From positions 1-30,873 of the forward strand of contig JADNYV010000411.1 of assembly GCA_015501055.1 (NCBI GenBank): 30,873 bases of DNA, in the 5' to 3' direction. The stretch comes from Mucidula mucida (lineage: Eukaryota; Basidiomycota; Agaricomycetes; Agaricales; Physalacriaceae). Below the pieces are notes generated by a model, which was given only the letters and a program-made list of their open reading frames with translations, did no database searches and was not told the origin of the DNA. Below are positions 21,210 to 30,873 of the stretch, piece after piece. How positions within the stretch are numbered: the stretch's first letter is position 1; each line of letters begins with the position of its first letter. Position numbers and translations under genes: made by a program.

Positions 21210-23169
21210 TGTTGGGAGGATGATGGAGGTGCACCACAAGCAAGATGAGCATGAGGCAGCCTCGTGGTACCTCCGTTAAGCCCGGACAGGGTCCCACGAG
21301 GCCTCCGCAAGGCTGCGTCACAGTGCGCCACACTTGCGCGAAAATTTTTGACCATTTTTCGAAACCTCGCAAGAATGACTGGACAATCATTCTGAGCACT
21401 TTTGAGAAAATTGTTGCAACACTTTTTTTTGAGACTAGATATACAAAATCCGTAACCCAAACATGTAAGTATGTAGTCTCCCCATCATTTCTACGGTTTT
21501 AGTTTGCACGGACATCTGGCCGTGATGGAGGAGTACGGTCGGGACGGCGGTGTCACGCTTAGATCACGTGATGTTGTCAATTGTGGACTAGGCACGGTGG
21601 ACGAAATGTCCGAGTTAGGAATCAAAAAGGACGAACACGTGTGAACTCTTTCATTGGAAGGCTACGAAGCATACCAAAAGTGTACAGTAATGACGCTCCG
21701 CACCAAATAGTACCTCGTGAAACTGGACCATGGTTGTCCGCAAAATGTATTGATGCTGTGAACTATCCACTCCTTCGTTAAGCGTCCTGGAGAATGATCA
21801 ATGCTTGTGATTGAAATAGCAACGGATATCGCACTCGATCCTGAATGGTCTCCGTAGGATAAGCGGCTGTCGATGGGCTGGAGGTTGCCGGAAAGTCAGT
21901 CATGGTTCCCCCATCCCAGGTATTTGAACTGCTTTCATCTCCTGGAAACGTAAAAGTGATGCACGTCGTGGTGCCCGCGTCTGATTCCCCAGGCGCGTTT
22001 GTCGCAAACTGGCGCTCTATCAGCACTCGATACGGTTATAGCACTACGTGAACGGCGTACGATGTTAAGAGCGACAGCCCCAGTACATATTGCCAACAAG
22101 GCCATAGTTAGGAACTCGAGCAGTTCCATAACGAAATCTATCGAGCTATTACCAGAAGACAAGACTTATATAGTCCGTCATCAAAGTTCAAGGTAGAAGC
22201 TCGGAATGTGCAGACGAGATGTACCTGGACGGATGGTCATATGCTCGCCTAGAGACTTCAACCTTCCTGCCGGTGATTTAAACGATATGGATCATAGGCA
22301 AGGCACCGAAGGACGAGGCATGCACATGTCATACTGGGGACTTGACACTTCCGAAGAGCTTCCATGACACTGAGCGATAGCGACATTCTACCTGCCATTG
22401 TCAGATCAGCGTGCAGAAAAAATACACGTAGTAGCGAGAACATTGAGGCCTGAGATCACCCGATTAAACGCAAGTCAAAGGCATCACAGCTGGTGGGCTC
22501 TACACCCTCGGTCGCCGAGTCATGAGGTGTCCAAGAGTTGTTGAAGGACTGTAGAAGGAGACCGGATACGGTCACAGTTGTAACGAATCACACGCGCCGG
22601 TTATCGGTCCGATCCCTTTGTTGACCAGTACCACCACACAGTGCAAATGAAAGAAGGCATACCAAGACCATAGCAGGCTTTTCCCCTGGGTACATTATCG
22701 AAGTCTACTCTTACAAGAATCCGCACTTACCTCATTTCGAAATAGTGACTTCGCGTGACATGTGGTCCACTCGCCTAGCCCACCCCATTGGAACAGGATG
22801 AACAGTATGAAGCGCACCGTACTTCTTCCACCGGGTACTATAATGGTCACGAGCAAGTATACCTGCTCTGCTCGATGTTGTCCCTAGTCCACAACACGTA
22901 ACACTTGGATGAGCAACGCTTGCGCACAAGCATACATCAAGAATTGTCAAGGCGTCTCTAAATTGGTCACAACGTGTATCTCCATCTAGGTGGGTCGCTT
23001 CCAGGACCCACGTCGGATCCCATGTGCAAGGTGCACGACTAGCACCGACGCGACCTAATCCGAGCTAGAAGTGGACTTGCTTCGACGCGGCCGCTGTACA
23101 GTCTTCTTCGCAATTGCCTATCCCCCATAGAAATGGGATTATAATTGCTTCTTAGGCCGATGAAACGAG
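21210..23169. other. intergenic, about 2 kb; no confident gene
   Basis: Begins with the leader of the transposase, including a 9-bp inverted repeat (GCCTCGTGG at 21259-21267, CCACGAGGC at 21294-21302). On -, open frames between 21778 and 22443 include a hydrophobic stretch (LLEFLTMALLAICTGAVAL) followed by a Ser/Thr-rich piece, and upstream MFSLLRVFFLHADLTMA. They might be exons of a small membrane or secreted protein, but I cannot splice them into a recognised gene. The right end is the sedolisin promoter. Confidence 0.4.
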
Positions 23170-23176
23170 TATAAAG
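23170..23176 (+). promoter_or_regulatory. TATA box of the sedolisin gene
   Basis: TATAAAG, 42-48 bases before the ATG at 23218. The spacing suits a short 5' leader. Confidence 0.6.
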
Positions 23177-23217
23177 TTCTCCCAGCTTAGCAGTAAGTCA
23201 CTCGGAGCATCATCATC

Positions 23218-25490
23218 ATGAAGCTCATCTGTGTCAGTACTGTTCTCGCCGCCTTTGCGCTCACCGTTTCGGGCTATGGAAATCCTCGTGCTATGACTGT
23301 ACACGAGAGCCTTGAAGCAGTCCCACAAGGCTTCGTTCCCATGAAGGCCACTAAGTCGGAAACGACGTTGGATCTCCGTATCGCCTTGACTCCGAGAAAT
23401 ATGACCGGCCTAGAGCACGTTCTTCTCTCTGTCAGCACTCCTGGAAGCCCGTCGTATGGACATCATCTCTCGTTGAACGAGGTTCGCTCTGTTCGCCATT
23501 TCAATGTTTGACGTTTATCGCTAATGTGGACATACTAGGTTAAAGACTACGCTTCGCCGACTGAGGACTCGGTCACTGCCGTCAAAACTTGGCTCGTGAA
23601 ACATGGCGTAACAGATATCACCGTCATCGGAGCATATAACGATTGGCTTTCGATTCAAATCTCTGTCGAAACCGCCAACACCCTCTTCGCCGCCCGTTTT
23701 CAACACTTCCTAGACGTCGAGTCAGGGGAGCAGATTGTTCGCACGCTGGAATATTTCCTTCCTGAAGATCTCAGAGCGCACATCGCCTTCGTACATCCGA
23801 CAATCTCGTTCGCAAAGCCCCAGTCTGGACCTACGACTCCCGTCTTTTCGATGCCAGTGCCAAACTATAACGCGACTTTGAACCCAGATGTGAACTGCGA
23901 TAGTCTCATGACGCCCGCCTGTCTACAAGCCTTATATGGTATTCCCACTACCGCCGCTCCCCAGTCCTCCAACAGCCTCGCCGTCACAGGGTTCCTTCAA
24001 CAATACGCTAACGTAGGTTTGCCATTACCATCAGTGACGATCTGCGACTAAGAGACGGGCAGGCAGATGACTTGGCAAATTTCCTGTACTTCTATAGGAC
24101 TGATCCCAATACACCCTCAGCGAGCTTCATGGTGCAATCCGTAGATGGTGGGATAGATCCTCAGGATATCTCCAAAGCAGGCCTTGAAGCGGTACGAGTA
24201 TTCGTGGTCCTTGGATGTGACTCATTCGTTTCAAAGAACCTCGACATTCAATACACCGTTGGAATCGCTACTGGCGTGCCAGTTTTGTTCATTTCAGTCG
24301 GAAATCGAACGCGGGACGGCATTGGAGGCTGGATAGATGCATTTGATTTTCTGAGTGCTCAGCAGCACCCGCCACAGGTGAATATACTTTCGAAGTATTC
24401 CTGAATCTAGTCCGATATCTGCCATCCAGGTTGTCACGACCAGTTATGGCTTCGACGAAGCAGATCTCCCCATTACTCTGGCAAGGCACGACTCAACGTT
24501 CCGGCACCGTTTCATGATGATCTGATTTGGTATTAGACGTATGTGTGATGGGTACATGTCTCTTGGGGCGCGCGGTGTTTCCGTTCTCTTTGCATCAGGT
24601 GAAATACGTGCTCAGACATCGTCTCCGAAACTGACACGACGTACTAAAGTGACGGTGGTGTATCTGGTGCACAAGGTTTGTTACTTCCCCTTATCATTGC
24701 CGCATCTGAACTCGTCCCAGCGAAAGATTGTACAACCTTTGTGCCGACATTTCCCGCAACTTGTCCATGGCAAACCGCCGTTGGAGCAACCACTTACACG
24801 AACCCTGAAATTGGGGCTGACCTCAGCGGTGGCGGTTTCTCTAACTATTTCCCTTCGCCCAGCTACCAGACTTCAGCCGTGAATAGTTACCTTACCGAGC
24901 TCGGCAGCGTATACTCCGGCCTCTACAACACTTCCGGACGCGGTTTCCCCGATGTTTCTGCACAAGGGCAGAATGTCATTATTGTCTACAGGGATGAACT
25001 TACTGGTGTCGACGGCACGTCTTGTTCAAGCCCGATCTTCGCCAGTGTGATTTCATTGGTGAACGCTGCTCTCATTGCTTCCGGCAAACCTGTCCTTGGT
25101 TTCTTGAATCCCTTGTACGTTATTCAACGTCGGCGTCATTGCTAGGCTGACTGACTGCTCTGTTTGAAGCCTCTACGCTAACCCGCAGGCCTTATTTGAC
25201 ATCACGTTGGGCAGCAATCCAGGATGTAGGGCTTCTGAGTTGTGTGTTAAGTTCGCCTCTGCTGACTGGCGCCGCTCTAGGTGGTACCGACGGCTTCCTG
25301 GCTACCGATGGTTGTACGTCTTTTACGCGAATCCGCTTGCTTGTCGTTGCTAATTTCTTTGTGATTGTGATAGGGGATCCCGTGAGTGCTTTGCATTTCC
25401 TCATGCAGAACTGGGCGCTCATACAAGACGAAGGTTACCGGGTTGGGAAGTCCCAACTTTGATGCCTTGATGAACGCTGTCGGATTGTAG
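23218..25490 (+). CDS. secreted sedolisin / tripeptidyl-peptidase (S53), with one frame anomaly
   Basis: Acid serine-carboxyl peptidase made with a signal peptide (MKLICVSTVLAAFALTVSG) and a pro-domain (ESLEAVPQGFVP, LTPRNMTGLEHVLLSVSTPGSP, YASPTEDSVTAVKTWL). The mature part starts near CDSLMTPACLQALYGIP. The catalytic Glu and Asp come together once an intron is removed: GLEA joins NLDIQYTVGIATG, giving the E-x3-D motif. The catalytic Ser is in DGTSCSSPIFASVISLV. The calcium-site end is built from four exons: DITLGSNPG, GTDGFLATDGW, DP, VTGLGSPNFDALMNAVGL, ending at TAG 25488-25490. About ten introns are needed. Intron 24486-24536 uses GC at its donor. At the next intron (24599-24649) the exons for VSVLFASG and DGGVSGAQ cannot be joined in frame: one base is missing. 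This may be a frameshift mutation or an error. Otherwise all motifs are intact. Such enzymes digest protein at low pH outside the cell. Confidence 0.85.
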
Positions 25491-26053
25491 GATTCTGGAG
25501 TCGCTGCCTTCATATTCTAGTTTTTTAATTCGACGTGTGCTCCATCCTGTCCTTATATATCAAAGGGCGCCGACTTTGGTATCTGCAGATCCGTAAGAAC
25601 GAGAGCGAGTAATGTTTGTTCACCTCGTGCTCCTACTCTTACTGGAAAGGAAGGAAGGTTGACCTTCGTGACTTGTTCTTACGTGGCGCTGGGTTCTGTC
25701 CTGGTCCACTTACCGTAGTCGATAACGACAGGCAGACAGTCATGTCTTCGGACTAGGGGACGGAGATGGTACTCCTCGATATTTAAATGCCCGAAGGGAT
25801 GAGGTATACCGCAGACGCTTTGGATTAGATCATCCTGTATCATTAATCCTCATGCGCGGATTCACTTGAGGGAGACACTCGATGAAACGTAGCTGCACAC
25901 AATAGATCCTGATTTATGAACGACTCAAGCCACATCAACAGAGTAAGGTGTAAAGAAGAAGTGCAGAATGTAAGTATGCATCTAATGTGCTGCAAAGCGT
26001 GTAAGTGCGCCAAGATCCAGCCCAAAGTTTGTCATTCATTGCAAGGATGAAAT
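25491..26053. other. intergenic spacer between convergent genes
   Basis: The 3' ends of the sedolisin (+) and P450 (-) genes point at each other here. No recognisable gene, repeat or RNA was seen. Confidence 0.55.
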
Positions 26054-28391
26054 TCACAGAGACCTCAAGGCAACCATGAACTCATCATGAACCCACAAGT
26101 TATGTTCCTATCCGTACTTAGTACGTGCCAGATAAAAGGCGGGAATCGGAGCGTACCTTGTAGGACGCATCGAACTTGTCGACGTCGAAGTCTTGCGGTA
26201 GAGACAGCTCAAACCTTCTCACTAAGCTCGCGGTCAGAAGCCTATCGAACATTCAATCTTCAATTCCGGTCGTCAGACAAAGCGTACTTCATGTTATACA
26301 ATGCAACGGGTTTGCCGATGCAAACGCCGGGTCCGTAGCAGAACGGCACGTAAGCCTCGACGTTGTGTGGTCCTCCAATGCCGCCTTCCAACCAGCGTTC
26401 GGGATGGAACTCGTTAGGGGCAACAAAGTTGCGCGCTGAAAGAAGAGTATGAGAGTACGCCAGATAGGCGGAGGCGACCAACGCACGATCGCGGAACATC
26501 GCGTAGTTGGGACTAGCAACGGTGGTGCCAGCTGGAATAACCTTGTCGAGTATCGGAGTGTCAGCGGCTCGATTCCACCGTGGAGGACCTAAGAGGAGGA
26601 TATCATGGCCTGCCAGTCACACAGAAAGGGAATAAACATACCGGCAGCCACGGGGGGTACCAACCGAAGGACTTCTTGAACGCAAGCATCCAGGTACGGT
26701 AGCTTGGATAATGTGAGGTGATCCATATCCTCGAGTAGTCCGTCAAACGCCTTCGTTAGCTCAAACCTGAGACGGTTCTGAATGGTAGAGCTGCCAGCGA
26801 TGTACCGCATGAGCGCCGTCATAGCTTCGCTGACAGTATCTGAGCCGGCCAAAACGATGTACGACGCGTCTGCATTGGCCTGCTGTCTAGAGAGTTGCAT
26901 ACCGCCTTCGGTGTCATTTTGCTATCAAAAGGGTAAGGCAGGTGAAGTAACAGTCTGTAGGACACTTACAATTATGCTGAGAATGTCTTTTCTGATTCCG
27001 GCACTGACAGCTCTGGTTTCTTCAACCTTCTTTCCCGCGAACTGGGCAAGGTTAGCTCATAGTATTGTTTAGCTCTGAGACGCTTGCCTGTTGAAATGTC
27101 AATATGGGGCCAGGAGAAGGCGCCAGAGCTAGGATGTCCTTCATCCAAGGAACCTGTCCAAGGACTGATGTAGCGTGAGCGGTTATGTACAGCCCTTTGC
27201 AGGGAACGACGTACCTCCCACAAAGAGGACACCAATATGCAGCTGTCGAGCAAGATTAAGGCGTAGTCAGTCCATAAAAGCAACACATACGACTTCCATC
27301 CAGCCTTCAGTATCTTTTCCCGCAGCCAGTGTCTCGAATCCGCCAGAAAACGACATATCTCCCATTACATCGCTGCAACAGTCGTCAGCCGGATATGATA
27401 AGTCGACAAAAGTCGTACTCACATCGCCCAGAGCGAGATCCAATGTGAAAGGGAAACGACTTGTTCCTTCCGAGAGAGAATATCCAGAAGTTGAGAGGTT
27501 CTTGACTGTAGACTGTTCAACCGTGAATATTCGCACGATTGGTGAATTCAGACCTGGGCGAATGTACGGAAGTGCTTGATATTCTCGGCAGAGAATGCTC
27601 TTGACCATGCCTGAATGCAAACGTCAGTAGTTGGAGATGTGTGCTACGATATGGAGGCCTACCACAAGGCGAAGAGCATGCTCATTGTTGTCCACGGTCG
27701 TAATTAAAGCATCCGCTTCCTGTGGTGCGCCTGCGTGCCGTCAACTTCTGTGGACAGTGCTAACCATGAAGCTACCTTGATAGGAGAGAGATCGAAACAT
27801 CTGACTGTATATCGGTCTAATGGCAGCCGGTTCATCGACGGAAAGCTCGTTGGGACCTAGCGGTTTTGAGCTACCTCCAAGCATGATTGTGGAAAAACGC
27901 GTACCGATGCGAACCCATGGACCGTAGGTACGGTGGAGCCTGTACACAACGAAGGTGAGAAGAAGTCCGTGTTACGCGTCGAGGACGTTACTCTTGGAGT
28001 ATAAGATGTCTATTTCCTTTGGCAATCCAAAACCCCATGTACCATTTGGTGATCTTTCCCAACGCCGGGCCGGGATATTGGGCAAGGGGGTGCCAGGGCG
28101 CTAATCGATACAAGATAATGGAGGAAGAAAGGCCGCATACAAATGCGTTGATCGCTACCACCGATGCTACCGCTGAGTACAGAACCTCGTGGGTGTTTGT
28201 GTAGGCGTAGGCGGCGGCGGCAAAGTAAAGGCCAGAAAATCAGGCCTAAAAAGGAGAGTGCGCGCGGTTCGAAGCGATTGAAAAAGGCATGGGAAAGCTG
28301 GAATCGTGATGAGACACATTCTGGACACAGTGCAACGTCATACAACACCGCCAAGGCTAAAATATGCAATGAGACGGAGAAGAGAGGCCAT
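26054..28391 (-). CDS. cytochrome P450 monooxygenase
   Basis: Microsomal-type P450 with many short introns. The likely start is the ATG at 28389-28391 (MASLLRLIAYFSLGGV). It is joined by a long intron of about 165 nt to VLYSAVASVVAINAFVCGL, the membrane anchor, then SIILYRLAPWHPLAQYPGP. Next are RLHRTYGPWVRIG joined to PNELSVDEPAAIRPIYSQM, then VMGDMSFSGGFETLAAG and VLGQVPWMKDILALAPSPGP. The oxygen-binding I helix is ASYIVLAGSDTVSEAM and the ExxR helix is QEVLRLVPPVA. The meander is RDPRNFVAPNEFHPERW, after removal of a 51-nt intron. The heme loop is FCYGPGVCIGKPVA, with the Cys ligand. The C-terminus reads LLTASLVRRFELSLPQDFDVDKFDASYK. A last intron leads to a TGA at 26054-26056; without it the protein would stop at 26118. 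All key residues are present. The substrate is unknown. The nearest gene upstream on - is the adenylate-forming reductase. Confidence 0.88.
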
Positions 28392-28907
28392 GGATAGAGC
28401 TACGTCTGGTGGGAGAGAAGAGGCAAGAATAGTCGTCCGTTGACGGCGCTAATTCGAATCGTGTTGAACGCCGTCAGGATCATCATGAGGGTGCCGATGT
28501 GGAAGTTGATGCTCATCTGCTTCGCCACTATGTACTTCCATCAATGAAAAGAGATGTCCAATCAACGAACTCTTTGCTTCGGGCGCTTAAATTTGAAGGG
28601 GAAGCTAGTTCCCAACGTCGTGAGCACGCATTCATGCACCCAGATCCAGAACTGCCATCGCAGTCGTTTCCGATATTGGTCCTCTTGAGAAATAGAACAA
28701 GGGAGCAAAAAAAAAACTCTATCGACGCGTTATCTGGCCAGTCCAATACACATCGCATAGCCAGAACGACGATATATCTCCAGTGTCCTGGTCCGCACTG
28801 ACAGGTCGATACGTTCGCCTAAAGGACAACGTCAGTTCGAACTACACCCACGAGATTTCGAAGCCTCACCTCAACACAGCGGGGGCGCCGGGGGCGCCTC
28901 TCAAGAG
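28392..28907. other. presumed 5' leader of the P450 gene, content uncertain
   Basis: Between the P450 start and a TATA box on -. Open reading on - includes MSINFHIGTLMMILTAF at about 28515 and hydrophobic stretches. They could be unassigned upstream exons or part of an older membrane-protein gene. A run of nine or more A residues lies at about 28709-28718. I could not connect these pieces to the P450 frame. Confidence 0.35.
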
Positions 28908-28915
28908 CTTTTATA
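28908..28915 (-). promoter_or_regulatory. TATA box on -, probably for the P450 gene
   Basis: TATAAAAG on -. It sits about 520 bases upstream of the proposed P450 ATG, which would imply a long leader or a missed first exon. No gene lies between it and the end of the reductase gene at 29143. Confidence 0.45.
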
Positions 28916-29142
28916 CTCAGGAGAAGAGATGCCGACGGGTTGCCGGCACCGAGTGCAAGAAGCTAATTGAGAACTATTGGCTCTCTTTCAACTCTCTTTT
29001 CTTCCTTTCCTTGTTTTCTTTGAACTTGAAATCTGAAAAACACTCCGTCTCCACAGACATATGTCGTAAGCCAAAGAATCGCATATGATTGTGCATTTCT
29101 ACTTAGCGCGCTATGATGGTACTTAGCTCCCAGCTGTTACGC

Positions 29143-30873
29143 TTAACTAAACAGACCCGTACTCTCCCAGTAAGACATCCATCCGTTCACTTCGGTACTG
29201 CTTAAAGATGGCAGATCAGCAGAAGAGAGCGATGATGACGCAGACAACGCGTTATCCATTGACATGGACGCCATTCCGTAGGCCTCTTTGTTGTTATCCG
29301 TCGACTCTGCAATTGTCCTGAAGATGTGCAAGAACCTGAAAGCCTGGACGTCGATCCCTCCCTTGGACGTCAAAGCCCCGTCAGCAGCCTTTTCCAACAT
29401 ATCGAGCCAGGCAGTGCTGGAAACCAAAGCGACGGAGAGTCGTGCTGCAACGGTCTCCGCGACAAGGCGACCGGAAATGGGTTTAGGATGGGCGAGGTGA
29501 ATGACCGTGATGTCTCCAGGCGCGTTGAGGAAGTCTACGATGCTTTCGGCAGCGACATGGACTGGGAGCCACGACACCGGCTATAATACCATGTTCAGCA
29601 CTCCTACAAACAAATTCAGAAGACGGTTTACCCTATCATCGTACGGAAATGCGCCGAGCTTGAGAGCGCTTTGTACCATCGACGGGAACCATTCCTTGGA
29701 GTTCCAGAATCCGTTCCTTCCACCAGAGACTTGACCAACTCTGACGATGAGAGGGCGAAGGGTGGTCTGCGAGGCGACAGACGTCAAAATCTCTTCGGCG
29801 ACCCAATTAGATTCGCAATAACCATTTCCAATAGCGAAGTCTGGCTGAACGGTCTCCTCGAGAATCTTTCCCAAGGTCGGCGGTGCATCTAAGGTACGTG
29901 AGTCTTGAGAATTGAAGTTCAAAACTCTCTTACAGTGTAAGACTCCGATCGAGCTAATGAACATCAGCCTAGGTGGCTCTTTGAAAGTCGATCGCAGTGC
30001 GAGATCGACAACACCCCGCAAGCCCTTCACGTTGGATTCGAACGACAACAGACCAAGGTTGAAGTCGACGCGCCAGGCTGTGAGAACATGCAGGTTTGAG
30101 ACCTTCAAACATTGATCAAAGGAGTTGCTCACAATTGCTAATGATTTTCGTAACCGACGCTCGCAACTAATCATAAATGTTAAGTACCCGATGAACAATC
30201 AGATTAGATGCACGAACCTCATCGTAAACATCGGTCGAGAGACCAAGATTCTCACGAGTAAGGTCGCCTTCGAGGTAAACCGCCTTCTCGACTTTCGTGA
30301 GCAGACCTTCGTCCAAACCGCGCACTTGAAATTCCGCCAACACCCTATCGCGTAGGGTCTTCGAATTCGACGGACGCCCCAGTGCGAAGATTTTCGACAC
30401 GCTGTTGTCTGCGATGAGACATTCCAAGACGTGAGATCCTAGACTTCCTGTTGGTCCAACCAACAGGACCCGACATGCATCCCCAATCGGCACTTCTCCG
30501 GATTGCAGTGGCAAGTCTGCGATGTGCTTGTTAACCATATCGGACATGAACTTCGCCTTTTTCCTCAGGACTAGCAAGGACCGCAGTTGCCTCCCCATGC
30601 GCCAGATCATGGACGTGCTTGGCAAGAAGAGCGATCGTGGGATGATGATAAACGAAATTGTCAGCGTTTCCGCGAGCATCTAGCTCAGCATTCTCGCGCA
30701 AGGCGCGGAGAAGCGTATTGCGAATCCAAGTGGCTTGAAGACTGCCGATGCATATGATCAGGTAATATGTATGGGGAACCACATATATCTTACCTATCAC
30801 AAGCACCCTGCTGAAAGAGGTCATCCTCGTCGCTGATGTCACGGACAAGCACCTTGTTCACGATGGTGCGAAC
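29143..30873 (-). CDS. adenylate-forming (NRPS-like) reductase, C-terminal part
   Basis: Partial at the right edge, so the adenylation domain lies outside the window. Coding starts with VRTIVNKVLVRDIS and then the carrier domain, GACDSLQATWIRNTLLRAL. The phosphopantetheine Ser codon is split by an intron at about 30747-30793. NADNFVYHHPTIALLAKHV ends the carrier domain. The thioester-reductase domain follows: the NAD(P)-binding loop VLLVGPTGSLGSHVLECL (GxxGxxG), WRVDFNLGLLSFESNVKGL, and the active-site Ser in LMFISSIGVL. The Tyr motif reads GNGYCESNWVAEEIL, with Asn where the family usually has Lys, followed by LIVRVGQVSGGRNGFWN. The last part, WLPVHVAAESIVDFL to WESTGLFS, ends with TAA at 29143-29145. 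These enzymes activate a carboxylic acid with ATP, load it on the carrier arm and reduce it to an aldehyde with NADPH. The substrate is unknown. Confidence 0.9.

Noticed and set aside
28499..29088. open frames of about 100 codons on + between the P450 and the reductase
   Set aside because: No recognisable motif. They lie opposite the presumed P450 promoter and leader, and the TATA box points the other way.

Overview
The window looks like nuclear DNA from a filamentous basidiomycete, probably an agaricomycete. The genes are split by many short GT-AG introns of about 43-60 nt. The gene families are typical of that group: DUF6534 membrane proteins, an aryl-alcohol-oxidase-type GMC oxidoreductase, a secreted sedolisin, a microsomal P450 and an NRPS-like adenylate-forming reductase. 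The middle of the window is packed with fungal transposons. Organism and families are judged from protein motifs read by eye; no database search was possible.

Layout. Left arm (1-8529, all genes on +): a seven-helix DUF6534-type membrane protein (419-2005), a secreted GMC oxidoreductase (3027-5359), then a second DUF6534 paralogue (about 6997-8529). Centre (about 9120-21210), mobile DNA: three 244-bp MITEs with TA target sites, two of them in inverted orientation; then a chromodomain Ty3/gypsy retrotransposon (11020-18408) with 530-bp LTRs. Its 5' LTR is split by a 1449-bp hAT derivative with a perfect 8-bp target duplication. Its 3' LTR abuts, and cuts off the 3' end of, a degenerate DDE transposase gene on - (18409-21209). 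Right arm: a sedolisin (S53) peptidase on + (23218-25490), then on - a cytochrome P450 (26054 to about 28391) and the C-terminal part of an adenylate-forming reductase (29143 to the right edge).

Order of events in the centre: the retrotransposon came to lie beside the DDE transposase, and the hAT element later jumped into the 5' LTR. The retroelement is dead. Its single gag-pol frame carries five stops, all TGA, the protease active-site segment is missing, and one RNase H catalytic Asp is Asn.

Function: the P450 and the reductase lie close together on the same strand and could belong to one small-metabolite pathway. The GMC oxidase could act on alcohols or aldehydes of the same chemical class, but it lies about 20 kb away across the transposons, so that link is speculative. 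No CRISPR array, rRNA or complete tRNA was seen. The clearest unusual signals are the nested transposons, the all-TGA decay of gag-pol, the identical-length MITE trio, a tRNA-like sequence inside the hAT element, a one-base frame break in the sedolisin gene, and a Lys-to-Asn change in the reductase's YxxxK motif.
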